Part shown: positions 18,805 to 28,060 of the stretch, one piece after another
Layout: the number at the start of each line of letters is the position of its first letter
Numbering within the stretch: the first letter of the stretch is position 1
NCBI GenBank assembly: GCA_963772445.1
Contig: CAVYXK010000019.1
Location: forward strand, 372,001-436,000
Length of the DNA stretch: 64,000 bases
From: CAVYXK01 sp963772445
GTDB lineage: Bacteria > Pseudomonadota > Alphaproteobacteria > Acetobacterales > Acetobacteraceae
Direction: 5' to 3'
Notes under the pieces: generated by a model
What the model saw: only the letters and a program-made list of their open reading frames with translations
What the model was told of the DNA's origin: nothing
The model's database searches: none
Program-made: the position numbers and the translations under genes

Positions 18805-19278
18805 ATGACCCAGCTTGACCCAGCCAATATCGATCCCGAGACCGGGCTGCCGTGGCCCCGGCGCATGGATACCGAGGCGTCAGCCAGATACCTCACGGAT
18901 GTGCACGGATTGCCGGTCGAAAAGAAAACCCTTGAGAACCAGCGGCACGCCGGCCGCGGCATCAAGTGGAAGTTCTTCGGCCAGAAGCCGCTTGCCGACC
19001 GGAGCGAACTGGATCGCTACGCCCAGCATGAGGCGCTTCAAGACGAAAGCCCGCTGAGCCGGCGAGCCCGCGAGCGTGCCGAGCGCCGAGCGCACATTGA
19101 GGCCGAGCGCCGGGCAGCCCTAGAGGCCGCTCAGCAGAAACAGCACCAGCCAGATAAGCGTCAGACGCAGCCCCGCCAGGCCAGATCGCCCGGGCGACCG
19201 CGCAAGAAGCGGACAATATTGCGGCGGAATGACATCGCTACGGTTGCCGCTGCCAAGGAGCCGCAGCCCGTTGCCTGA
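18805..19278 (+). CDS. AlpA/excisionase-like helix-turn-helix protein with a basic tail
   Basis: 157 aa, ATG at 18805 with GGAGGG 6 nt upstream. Residues 20-70 (ASARYLTDVHGLPVEKKTL, NQRHAGRG, then ADRSELDRYA) follow the pattern of MerR-type winged-helix excisionases and AlpA regulators. Residues 85-140 are a charged Arg/Ala/Gln helix followed by a GRPRKK basic patch, possibly an AT-hook-like DNA contact. Lying just after the integrase, it probably acts as excisionase or as activator of the downstream operon. The assignment rests on pattern and position only. Confidence 0.65.
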   Translation: MTQLDPANIDPETGLPWPRRMDTEASARYLTDVHGLPVEKKTLENQRHAGRGIKWKFFGQKPLADRSELDRYAQHEALQDESPLSRRARERAERRAHIEAERRAALEAAQQKQHQPDKRQTQPRQARSPGRPRKKRTILRRNDIATVAAAKEPQPVA

Positions 19279-19407
19279 CCTGAACCACCATCACCCCCGG
19301 AGGAATGTCGCGAGGAGGCCCAGGCCAGGCCTACGGAGTCCACCGATCCCGTAGATAGGCAAGCGAACCCCCGCGCGCCACCCGCTCCGACAGCGGAGTG
19401 CATCGCA

Positions 19408-19626
19408 ATGGCACGTAACGGGAAATCACCAGCCCTGCCGGTCAGGTCGGCCAAGGCGACAAAGCCCGCGCGCAAGGCTCGGTCTCCGCGGTGGCATCGC
19501 CCGCACCCGCGCGCGCCCGAGAAAGCTGTGCGCGACACGGCCCTGCCCTGTGATCCGAAGGATCGGCGCCAGATGCGCTTGCCGCTCGGCGACCTGCCCC
19601 AGGCTCGTCGCCATGACCCTGCGTAG
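19408..19626 (+). CDS. Small basic protein of unknown function
   Basis: 72 aa starting MARNGKSPALPVRSAKATKP, rich in Arg, Lys and Pro. There is no recognisable domain and no strong ribosome-binding site, though codon use matches its neighbours. It overlaps the next candidate gene by 14 nt. It could be a real small DNA-binding protein of the island or a chance frame. Confidence 0.35.
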   Translation: MARNGKSPALPVRSAKATKPARKARSPRWHRPHPRAPEKAVRDTALPCDPKDRRQMRLPLGDLPQARRHDPA

Positions 19627-19884
19627 AACGGTTCCCGTTGTGCTGGCGTGCCGTCCTGTGACTACGCCCGGCGGCACGCTGAGGGCGCACATCGATGTGC
19701 AGCACGCCAGCGGTTTGCGTTGCGTGGTGTTGAGGTTCACGCAGCGGGATCGAAGCAGTGGTGCTCGCCTCCGGATCAGTCCGTCGATTTCGCCACTCAC
19801 GGCGTGCGGCACCGGTGGTCGCAGCAAATCCTCGGCGTGCTGCACGTCTCAAATCCCGAGCTGTTCCCGGAGACCACGCCATGA
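19613..19884 (+). pseudogene. Unknown short protein, probably frameshifted, coupled to the VWA gene
   Basis: An ATG at 19613 opens MTLRRTVPVVLACRPVTTPG, which reads naturally to about 19760 and then becomes implausible. From about 19770 another frame reads DQSVDFATHGVRHRWSQQIL and ends at 19884 with the 4-nt ATGA overlap typical of this operon. I infer one gene of about 90 aa with a single-base shift near 19750-19770. No family is recognised. Alternatively, the second frame alone (from 19648) may be the real gene. Confidence 0.4.
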
Positions 19885-20366
19885 GGCGTTTTGTTTTGCT
19901 CGATACGTCAGGCTCCATGTGCGAGCTTTCGGGCACGCGCCGGCGCATCAACGTCCTCCGCGACGTGCTCACGGTAACTCTGCGGGAAGCACCGGCGCGG
20001 CTCTTCGCCTTCAATTCCTACACGCGGGAACTTGATGGTCCTGACGCGCTGCCGGAGCCATCCAGCGGCACCGTACTGCACGAGGCGCTAATTCTCCTCG
20101 CAGCGTTCCGACCCGACCCACTTATCGTCATATCGGACGGATCGCCGCATGACCCGGAAGCTGCCCTGGTCGCCGCGCGTAACTTGCACACGACGATCAG
20201 GACCGTGTTTGTCGGCAATGACACGGACCACAATGCAGTTGCATTCATGAGGGCGTTGGCGTGGTGCAGCAATGACGGCATCGGTCAAGCTCTAGTCGGC
20301 AACCTGAACAAGCCGCTGAAACTTACAGCGGACCTTCGCGCCATGCTGGCCGGACCGAGCAAGTGA
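19881..20366 (+). CDS. von Willebrand factor A-domain protein
   Basis: 161 aa, essentially one VWA domain. Metal-ion-dependent adhesion-site residues are visible: LLDTSGSM (D-x-S-x-S) at the N-terminus, the threonine in SSGTVLHEAL, and ISDGSPHD. It has no signal peptide, so it is cytosolic and probably mediates a protein contact. Its start overlaps the previous frame (ATGA) and its stop overlaps the next start (GTGATG). It therefore belongs to a tightly packed operon that leads into the primase. The partner is unknown. Confidence 0.75.
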   Translation: MRRFVLLDTSGSMCELSGTRRRINVLRDVLTVTLREAPARLFAFNSYTRELDGPDALPEPSSGTVLHEALILLAAFRPDPLIVISDGSPHDPEAALVAARNLHTTIRTVFVGNDTDHNAVAFMRALAWCSNDGIGQALVGNLNKPLKLTADLRAMLAGPSK

Positions 20367-20845
20367 TGCCGTTGCCGGAGCAGGCTCACCGTCAGCTACT
20401 ACAGCTTCTCGGGATGTCGGCGAGCCCGCATGACGGTGAAGCGCTGAACGCGGTGCGCTTGGCGAATCAACTGGCCGCAAGGCACGGGTTTAGCTTAATC
20501 GAAGCGTTAGAAACTGCGCCGGCGCCGATCGATCTTCAGCGCATCACGCAGCTAGAACAGGACGCCCATCAGCGCGGTTATGAGGCCGGCTTCGAGGACG
20601 GCAGCGCCGCGGCAACCGAAGGGCCGCCAGCGACCTGGCCGGTGTTCTGTGCGCGCTGTCTGCGCGACCACGCCAACATCTTACGCGAGCGCGATCTAGA
20701 GTTTCTTCGGGGCTTCATCAGCCGCGGCTGGGCCATGCCCACGGAGCGGCAACTCCCATGGCTTAAACACATTGCCGCCCGCTGCGGAGTGCCGGCACCA
20801 CCCGACCCTGACTCCTTCGCTGATCCCTGGACGATGACGCCATGA
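20366..20845 (+). CDS. Unknown island protein (160 aa), possible DNA-replication accessory
   Basis: MPLPEQAHRQLLQLLGMSAS starts at the ATG 20366 (a GTG at 20363 is equally possible). Residues 20-50 (ALNAVRLANQLAARHGFSLIEAL) resemble the short helical repeat seen in DUF2786-type proteins. A CARCLRDHANIL pair of cysteines lies mid-protein, and a helix rich in Arg and Glu follows. It overlaps the VWA gene by 1 nt and the primase start by 4 nt, so all three are translated together. Function is inferred only from that coupling. Confidence 0.6.
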   Translation: MPLPEQAHRQLLQLLGMSASPHDGEALNAVRLANQLAARHGFSLIEALETAPAPIDLQRITQLEQDAHQRGYEAGFEDGSAAATEGPPATWPVFCARCLRDHANILRERDLEFLRGFISRGWAMPTERQLPWLKHIAARCGVPAPPDPDSFADPWTMTP

Positions 20846-21012
20846 GCGGCGACGCGACCCCTGCGCCGAGCGCGCTCGACCGTCCAATCTGCCTCACGAC
20901 GTTCGATGATGTAGCCGCAATCTATAAGCACACTGAGCTTGTCTCGTTGCGTGCCCTGATCCCGCGGCTGCGCGACACGCGAGCACCCGACAAAGCATCC
21001 TTGCCGCTAGCC
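20842..21012 (+). pseudogene. 5' part of the island primase-helicase gene, cut off by an IS
   Basis: The ATG at 20842 overlaps the previous stop (ATGA). About 57 codons (MSGDATPAPSALDRPICL ... RAPDKASLPL) are followed at 21011 by the inverted repeat of the insertion sequence. As the sequence stands, the frame continues into IS DNA and stops at 21066. Joining 21010 to 23069, that is removing the IS and one CTAG copy, reads L-P-L-V-K-L-A-S-F and runs in frame into the long primase frame at 23074. This fragment is thus the missing N-terminus of that protein. Confidence 0.75.
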
Positions 21013-23064
21013 TGGATTTCCACGGAGCCGAGCCCGCCTAACGGTGGGCGAGTCAAGCGATTCTAAAGACTCGCTTTTTTGCGTGATTTGTTATGCATGA
21101 TGGTGCGCTGATAGCCCATTTGTACGTTGTCTTCTCCTTGCCAAAGGAAGACTGCCAGGATTCCGCCTCGCCATCGGTTGATGCAAAAATGCAGCACCAT
21201 AGCCCTTCTCTGGCAGGCGCAGGGGTTGTCACGTCTTTCTCGCTTGACACTATATATGGGGTTAGACACCGTGCACAAGTGGCTATCAGAGCACCATATG
21301 ACCTAACAAAGTGCCGCCGCTTCTTCGCCCGGCCGGCGACCCCACGGCAGCGCCAATACGAGGCATTGCGCGCCTATTTCTTCGAAGGCATTGGCTCTGA
21401 CGCGGCGGCGCGACGGTTCGGCTACTCACCGGGCGCATTCCGGGTGCTCTGCCACGCCTTTCGTCGCGGCGAACTGCCAGACTTCTTCGCCGTCGTCCGA
21501 CCGGGTCGGCGTGAGCAGCCCAGAAAGGGCCGTGCCCATGACCAGATCGTGGCGCTGCGCAAACGCAATTACTCAGTCTACGAGATCAGTCAGGCGCTTT
21601 CCGAACGGGGAATGCCACTCAGTGCGACTGCGGTACGCGAGGTCCTCGCCGCGGAAGGGTTCGCACCGCTGCCGCGGCGGCTCGACGAGGAGCGTCCGGC
21701 CGTAGCCGGGCCCAGCACCGAGGCAGTCGCCAACATCCGCAGCTTCACGCTCACGCCGCGCGAGTTCACGACACGGGTCGGGGGGCTGTTCCTGTTCATC
21801 GCCGAACTGGTGCGTTTGAACACCGACACCCTGGCGCTCGGCGCCAAACTCCCCGGCTCGCGCATGATCCCGGCCGCGCATGCTTTGCGCGCCTCGCTGG
21901 CTCTGAAGCTATGGGCCATTGAGCGGAAGAGCCATATCATGGCGCTGGTTGCCGACGAAGGCCTGGCGCTGTTCTGCGGGCTCAACGTCATGCCGAAGAG
22001 GAGCTTCCTGTCGGAGTATTCCTCACGGATCACCCCGCAGAACGTCTCGCGGTTGCTCGCTCTGTGGCACGAACGGTTGGCCGGAGAGGCGCTCTTCAGC
22101 GGGGAGTCGATCAACCTCGATTTCCACTCCGTGCCCTATTTCGGCGAACACCCGGTGGTCGAAACCCACTATCTGCCGAGGCGCAGTCGCCGTCAGCCCA
22201 GCATCCTCACGTTCCTCGCCCAGGACGCCGACAGTCAGGTGTTCTGCTACTCGAACGCCGACATTCGCAAGGGTGAGGAGGCCGAGGAAATCTTCCGTTT
22301 CATCGAGTTCTGGAAGCGTCAGCATGGCAAAGTGCCGCAGCACCTCGTATTCGATTCCAAACTCACGACTTACGAAGGGCTCGACCGGCTGGATGCCGCC
22401 GGGATCACCTTTATGACGCTGCGCCGGCGCTCCAAAGGCCTGCTGGCCGAAGTCTATGAGCTGGCAGCATCGGCGTGGCGCACCATCACGCTCAACCTGC
22501 CCAGTCGCAAATATCGCACACCCCAAGTCTTCGAGCAGAAGGTCTGCCTTCGCGAACGCACCTACCGACAACTGTTCATCAAGGATCTCGGCCACGATGA
22601 ACTCACTATCCTTGTCACCAACGACAGGCATGCCAGCGCCCGCAACCTCATCACTCGCTATGCCAAGCGCATGCTGATCCAAAATGCGCTCGCCGATGCC
22701 GTACGCTTCTTCCACATCGACGCGCTCTCCTCTTCAGTCGGCTTCAAGGTTGATTTCGACATGGCGCTCCTCGTCCTCGCCAGCGCCCTCTACCGGTTGA
22801 TGGCCCGACGCATGCGAGGCTACGATGATGCCCAAGCCCGCCGTATCTTCCGCGATTTGATCGACATGCCGGCAAACGTCGCCATCGCCACTGACGAGGT
22901 CACAGTGCGCTTCCACCGTCGCGCCCATCTTCCAATCGTACTCGCCTCCGGACTCATCGACCAACCCGTCCTGGTGCCATGGTGGCAAGGCCGTTCGCTC
23001 CGCCTGATCCACTAGCATGTGAAACCTGTCGTGTTAGGCGATTTCCGGTCCGTGGAAATCCAGG
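21011..23064 (+). mobile_element. DDE insertion sequence, copy 1 (complete), inside the primase gene
   Basis: 2054 bp. The left end begins CCTGGATTTCCACGGA and the right end is its exact 16-bp reverse complement; an internal CGCCTAAC also matches. CTAG is duplicated at 21007-21010 and 23065-23068, the target duplication. One transposase gene fills the element. A second copy at 25519-27367 is nearly identical (four differences seen) but lacks the first 206 bp. The family was not assigned with certainty. Confidence 0.85.
21279..23015 (+). CDS. DDE-type transposase, copy 1
   Basis: About 578 aa from the GTG at 21279; an ATG at 21093 in the same frame would add 62 residues, but that segment is absent from the second copy, so the start is uncertain. 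The N-terminal third is helix-turn-helix-like (GIGSDAAARRFGYSPGAF, YSVYEISQALSERGMPLS). The catalytic core includes LDFHSVPYFGEHPV, HLVFDSKLTTYEGLDRLD and a C-terminal acidic residue region near FHIDALSSSVGFKVDFD. It ends SLRLIH with an intact C-terminus, unlike copy 2. Likely functional. Confidence 0.85.
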   Translation: MAIRAPYDLTKCRRFFARPATPRQRQYEALRAYFFEGIGSDAAARRFGYSPGAFRVLCHAFRRGELPDFFAVVRPGRREQPRKGRAHDQIVALRKRNYSVYEISQALSERGMPLSATAVREVLAAEGFAPLPRRLDEERPAVAGPSTEAVANIRSFTLTPREFTTRVGGLFLFIAELVRLNTDTLALGAKLPGSRMIPAAHALRASLALKLWAIERKSHIMALVADEGLALFCGLNVMPKRSFLSEYSSRITPQNVSRLLALWHERLAGEALFSGESINLDFHSVPYFGEHPVVETHYLPRRSRRQPSILTFLAQDADSQVFCYSNADIRKGEEAEEIFRFIEFWKRQHGKVPQHLVFDSKLTTYEGLDRLDAAGITFMTLRRRSKGLLAEVYELAASAWRTITLNLPSRKYRTPQVFEQKVCLRERTYRQLFIKDLGHDELTILVTNDRHASARNLITRYAKRMLIQNALADAVRFFHIDALSSSVGFKVDFDMALLVLASALYRLMARRMRGYDDAQARRIFRDLIDMPANVAIATDEVTVRFHRRAHLPIVLASGLIDQPVLVPWWQGRSLRLIH

Positions 23065-23065
23065 C

Positions 23066-25317
23066 TAGTCAAGTTGGCGAGCTTCCATAGCCACCGCAGC
23101 GCAAAGAACAGCCTCAGACACGACCGTAACCTTCACGAGATTTGGGGACTGGAAGCCGATTACGACGGGGAGCGCACAACACCCGAACAGTTGGCCGACG
23201 CGCTCCGCTCGCACCACCTGGCCGGTCTGATCGTAACCTCGCCCTCGCACCGGGATGATGCGCCGCGAGCGCGGCTGTTCCTGCCGCTATCAACGCCCAT
23301 TAAGCCCGCCGAGCGGGAGCACATGGTCGACAGGTTGGCAGGCATTCTGCCCGACCAGCTTGCGCCGGAAAGTTGGACACAGAGCCAATCATATTATATC
23401 GGCCGCGTCGGCGATGCGCCGCAGCATCGTGTGATCGAGGTGGACGGCGACTTTATAGATTTACGTGCCGATCTTGATGTCACCGCAAAGCCAAAGCCGC
23501 CGTCCGCCAAGCGAATCGTGCAGCGCAAGCCGCGCCGCAAGGGCAACGGTGCCGCACCTCCCGAACAGGAAGTCCTGTTCGCCGCCGACCTGCCGATCGA
23601 CGTCTACGCGGAGCTGTGCGCGCTGGGCGACACGGCCGAGGGCATTCACAACGCCCTGGTCCGCCTGTGTGGTCGCTTCGCCGCCGAGGGCATGTCGAAG
23701 CGAACCGCGATCGCGGTCCTGCATGCCGCGTTCGACAGCCGACCCGCCGATCAGCGGGACGCGCGCTGGGAGGCCCGGCGGGCCGAGGTCCCGCGCACGG
23801 TAGACTGGGCCTATTCCACGGAAGACGAGGCCACCAGCGGCGTGAGCGTGCCGCAGGCACCTGAGGTGCCGCCGTCGCCCGAGCCCCCGCCACAGCCGCC
23901 GCCCGTGCCCCCCGCAACGCCCCCGCCAGTGCCCCCCACGGCGCCGCCCGCAGCGCCCGCCGCAGCGTCCGGGACGGGCCAGCCCGACCCCGCGCCGGCC
24001 TACACCGTCGAATGGCTCGCGCTGGGATTCGTCGATCAGCACGGCACTGACCTGCGGCACGTCGCCGCCTGGTCGCAGTGGCTCGCCTGGAATGGCCAGG
24101 TCTGGAATCGGGACGAAACTCTGAGCGTGTTCAACCGCGTTCGGCGGCACGTGCGCCAGATCGCGGCTGCTTGCACGAAGCGATCGGTCGCACGCGGACT
24201 GTGCGACGCCCGGACGGTTCCGGCCGTTGAGCGCCGAGCGCGCAGCGATCCGCGGATTGCCGCTACCGCTCAGCAGTGGAATCGGCGCCCGCGCCTGAAC
24301 ACACCCGGTGGTCAGGTCGACCTCAAGACTGGCGAGGTTCACCCGCATCGAGCTGAGGATTACGCGACCAAGATCACCGCCGTGGCTCCGGGCGGTGAGT
24401 GCCCTCTGTGGCTCACCTTCCTACAGCAGATCACCGGCGGGGACGGTGCGCTACGGAGCTATCTTCAACGCGCTTGCGGCTATGCCCTGACGGCGGACAC
24501 CAGCGAGCAAGTGCTGTTCTTCCTCTACGGCAGCGGCGCCAACGGCAAGAGCGTTTTCCTCGGCACGATCAGTGGTGTGCTCGGCTCCTACGCCACAGTC
24601 GCAGCGATCGAGACCTTCACCGCTTCGCCAACTGACCAGCATTCGTGCGACCTGGCGAAGCTGCATGGTGCCCGGGTGGTGACCGCACAAGAAACGGCTG
24701 ACGGCCGGCGGTGGGCGGAAAGCAAGATCAAGATGATGACGGGCGGTGATGTGATCACCGCCCGCTTCATGCGGCAGGACTTCTTCGACTTCACGCCGGT
24801 GTTCAAGCTGTTCGTCGCCGGCAACCACAAGCCTGGTCTGCGCAGCGTGGGCGAGGCGATGCGTCGGCGAGTAGACCTGATCCCGTTCGCGGTGACGATT
24901 CCACTTCCCGACCGCGACCGGCGGCTGGCGCGCAAGCTGCGTCGCGAGTGGCCCGGCATTCTCGCGTGGATGATCGAGGGCTGTCGGGAGTGGCAGCGGA
25001 TCGGGCTGGCCCAGCCTCCGGCGGTGGTAGCGGCAACTGAAGAATACCTCGCCGGCGAGGATGTGCTTCAGGCCTGGATCGACGAGTGTTGTGACGAGGA
25101 CAAGGCGCGAGCCGCCTACGGCAGCGTTCTTTATAGCTCCTACCGGGCCTGGGCTGAGCAGGCTGGCGAGTTCGTGCTGAACCGCAGATTGTTCACCTCG
25201 GCGCTCCTCGATCGGGGCTTCCGGCAAGGTCGAGAGCTTCGGGTCAACGCCTACCGCCACCACGGAATCGTCTTCGGTCTCGTGCTCAAGAGCCACGCCG
25301 GGACGGTGCCCCCGTGA
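23066..25317 (+). pseudogene. Prim-pol/D5-type primase-helicase, 3' part (N-terminus separated by IS copy 1)
   Basis: The open frame from TTG 23074 encodes 747 aa; with the severed 5' part the protein was about 806 aa. The N-terminal segment GLEADYDGE and VTSPSHRDDAPRARLFLPL fit an archaeo-eukaryotic primase (prim-pol) active site (D-x-D and a basic/His cluster). A proline-rich linker (about residues 268-305) follows. Then come a D5_N-like region and a superfamily 3 helicase: Walker A LYGSGANGKSVFLG (about 24527-24565), TAQETADGRRWAESKIK (Walker B/sensor region) and FVAGNHKPGLRSV. Such proteins start and unwind replication of satellites and phages. Translation could still begin at the TTG, but without the usual N-terminus. 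Confidence 0.85.
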
Positions 25318-25326
25318 TTTATTTCA

Positions 25327-25412
25327 GACCCGCAAGTGTCAGTTCAGTGGGGTTAATGCGTCACACGCGCGCGCGTGACCGCTCAATAGGAGTTTACCAA
25401 CACTTGCGGGTC
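25327..25412. other. Inverted repeats downstream of the primase (candidate replication origin)
   Basis: A perfect 13-bp inverted repeat, GACCCGCAAGTGT at 25327-25339 and ACACTTGCGGGTC at 25400-25412, encloses a second near-palindrome, 25360-25379 (GTCACACGCGCGCGCGTGAC). Both lie within 100 nt after the primase stop codon. In phage satellites and SaPIs the origin recognised by the primase-helicase often lies beside its gene, so this is a reasonable candidate. A terminator is less likely because no T-run is present. Confidence 0.4.
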
Positions 25413-25518
25413 AGGAACGATCTGTCCCCAGAGGAACTGCAGAAAACGGGTCAGACCTTCGCACCAACCGAAACCCTCCCGCGCCGGCCGGGTTTGTCGG
25501 CAACACCTACTGAAAGCA

Positions 25519-27367
25519 GCGCAGGGGTTGTCACGTCTTTCTCGCTTGACACTATATATGGGGTTAGACACCGTGCACAAGTGGCTATCAGAGCACCATA
25601 TGACCTAACAAAGTGCCGCCGCTTCTTCGTCCGGCCGGCGACCCCACGGCAGCGCCAATACGAGGCATTGCGCGCCTATTTCTTCGAAGGCATTGGCTCT
25701 GACGCGGCGGCGCGACGGTTCGGCTACTCACCGGGCGCATTCCGGGTGCTCTGCCACGCCTTTCGTCGCGGCGAACTGCCAGACTTCTTCGCCGTCGTCC
25801 GACCGGGTCGGCGTGAGCAGCCCAGAAAGGGCCGTGCCCATGACCAGATCGTGGCGCTGCGCAAACGCAATTACTCAGTCTACGAGATCAGTCAGGCGCT
25901 TTCCGAACGGGGAATGCCACTCAGTGCGACTGCGGTACGCGAGGTCCTCGCCGCGGAAGGGTTCGCACCGCTGCCGCGGCGGCTCGACGAGGAGCGTCCG
26001 GCCGTAGCCGGGCCCAGCACCGAGGCAGTCGCCAACATCCGCAGCTTCACGCTCACGCCGCGCGAGTTCACGACACGGGTCGGGGGGCTGTTCCTGTTCA
26101 TCGCCGAACTGGTGCGTTTGAACACCGACACCCTGGCGCTCGGCGCCAAACTCCCCGGCTCGCGCATGATCCCGGCCGCGCATGCTTTGCGCGCCTCGCT
26201 GGCTCTGAAGCTATGGGCCATTGAGCGGAAGAGCCATATCATGGCGCTGGTTGCCGACGAAGGCCTGGCGCTGTTCTGCGGGCTCAACGTCATGCCGAAG
26301 AGGAGCTTCCTGTCGGAGTATTCCTCACGGATCACCCCGCAGAACGTCTCGCGGTTGCTCGCTCTGTGGCACGAACGGTTGGCCGGAGAGGCGCTCTTCA
26401 GCGGGGAGTCGATCAACCTCGATTTCCACTCCGTGCCCTATTTCGGCGAACACCCGGTGGTCGAAACCCACTATCTGCCGAGGCGCAGTCGCCGTCAGCC
26501 CAGCATCCTCACGTTCCTCGCCCAGGACGCCGACAGTCAGGTGTTCTGCTACTCGAACGCCGACATTCGCAAGGGTGAGGAGGCCGAGGAAATCTTCCGT
26601 TTCATCGAGTTCTGGAAGCGTCAGCATGGCAAAGTGCCGCAGCACCTCGTATTCGATTCCAAACTCACGACTTACGAAGGGCTCGACCGGCTGGATGCCG
26701 CCGGGATCACCTTTATGACGCTGCGCCGGCGCTCCAAAGGCCTGCTGGCCGAAGTCTATGAGCTGGCAGCATCGGCGTGGCGCACCATCACGCTCAACCT
26801 GCCCAGTCGCAAATATCGCACACCCCAAGTCTTCGAGCAGAAGGTCTGCCTTCGCGAACGCACCTACCGACAACTGTTCATCAAGGATCTCGGCCACGAT
26901 GAACCCACTATCCTTGTCACCAACGACAGGCATGCCAGCGCCCGCAACCTCATCACTCGCTATGCCAAGCGCATGCTGATCGAAAATGCGCTCGCCGATG
27001 CCGTACGCTTCTTCCACATCGACGCGCTCTCCTCTTCAGTCGGCTTCAAGGTTGATTTCGACATGGCGCTCCTCGTCCTCGCCAGCGCCCTCTACCGGTT
27101 GATGGCCCGACGCATGCGAGGCTACGATGATGCCCAAGCCCGCCGTATCTTCCGCGATTTGATCGACATGCCGGCAAACGTCGCCATCGCCACTGACGAG
27201 GTCACAGTGCGCTTCCACCGTCGCGCCCATCTTCCAATCGGTACTCGCCTCCGGACTCATCGACCAACCCGTCCTGGTGCCATGGTGGCAAGGCCGTTCG
27301 CTCCGCCTGATCCACTAGCATGTGAAACCTGTCGTGTTAGGCGATTTCCGGTCCGTGGAAATCCAGG
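25519..27367 (+). mobile_element. DDE insertion sequence, copy 2 (left end missing)
   Basis: Sequence identity with copy 1 begins at 25519 and ends at 27367, followed by CTAG. The right inverted repeat is present; the first 206 bp including the left repeat are absent, so the copy is not mobile on its own. Seen differences from copy 1 are three base changes giving A-to-V, L-to-P and Q-to-E and one inserted G at about 27240. The two copies are in direct orientation on either side of most of the primase gene. Confidence 0.8.
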
Positions 27368-27371
27368 CTAG
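25581..27371 (+). pseudogene. Transposase copy 2, C-terminus frameshifted
   Basis: It is identical to the copy 1 transposase except for three substitutions until residue about 553. There an extra G at about 27240 changes the end from LPIVLASGLIDQPVLVPWWQ to LPIGTRLRTHRPTRPGAM and extends the frame to the element end. The frame is also open upstream to 25314, but those residues come from non-IS DNA. The loss of the native C-terminus plus the missing left end suggest this copy is dead. Confidence 0.75.
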
Positions 27372-28058
27372 TAGAACTCATCGCCGAATTGCGATGGAGC
27401 ACCGGCAGCCCCCAGGTCACCGGTGCGACCCTTCTGGCAGCCGGTCAATACGAGGAATTCTTCATGCGCTTCGGATCGAGGGTAGGGGCGCACGGCTATG
27501 ATCTGGTGGAGCGAATTCTACCGCTTTCGACAGAAGCAGCAAACACAAGGAACCACACTCTATCAAGTTGGGGCCGGAGTGTTCTCCGCCAACATAACGC
27601 CGCCATATCAGTCGTGGCAGCAGTTTGCCCCAGTTGTGAGGAAGGGCGTCAACGTGCTTTTGGAAACGCGCAATTCCTCAGAGGTGCAATTACCGTTCTC
27701 GAATGCAAGCCTGCGCTATATCAACTCCTTCAATCGAAAATTCACTCAGGGAATGTCAACAGCGGCCTTCATCCGCAACGTCCTCGGTTTTAAGATTGAA
27801 CTCCCCCCGCCTGTGCTTGGCGAAATCGCACCTCATCAGGAAGCGAAGCCATTTCTCCAGTTGGGTATTCCACTTGCGTCAGGGCCGCAGATGTCTCTTA
27901 TGCTGGCAGAAGGAATCGTCAGAGGAGAACAGGCTGTCGTTATGGACATCACGATCAACGTCGAGACCCAAACTCCAGCTACCGAGGCTGATGTCATGGC
28001 CGTATTTGAGGCGGCTCACGACATAACTCGCAGAGTCCAGAGTTCCGGAGGAATTTCG
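27372..28058 (+). pseudogene. TIGR04255-type cargo protein, truncated at both ends and frameshifted
   Basis: Immediately after the IS right end the frame reads VELIAELRWSTGSPQVTGAT, the typical start region of the TIGR04255 family minus its first residues. Near 27525 the frame changes: the next part, from YRFRQKQQTQGTTLYQVGAG onward, is open from 27498. It continues through FSNASLRYINSF and FLQLGIPLASGP to ADVMAVFEAAHDITRRV, where family similarity stops at the next IS. A likely C-terminus (30243-30342) survives beyond that IS. The family is widespread on mobile DNA, and its role is unknown. Confidence 0.65.
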
Positions 28059-28060
28059 GC

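Noticed and set aside
23880..23990. Proline-rich repeats as a separate repeat feature
   Set aside because: It is the coding sequence of the linker between primase and helicase domains.
21011..27371. A composite transposon carrying the primase
   Set aside because: Copy 1 interrupts the primase gene itself and has its own CTAG duplication, while copy 2 lacks one end; the structure is two separate events, not a mobilised unit.
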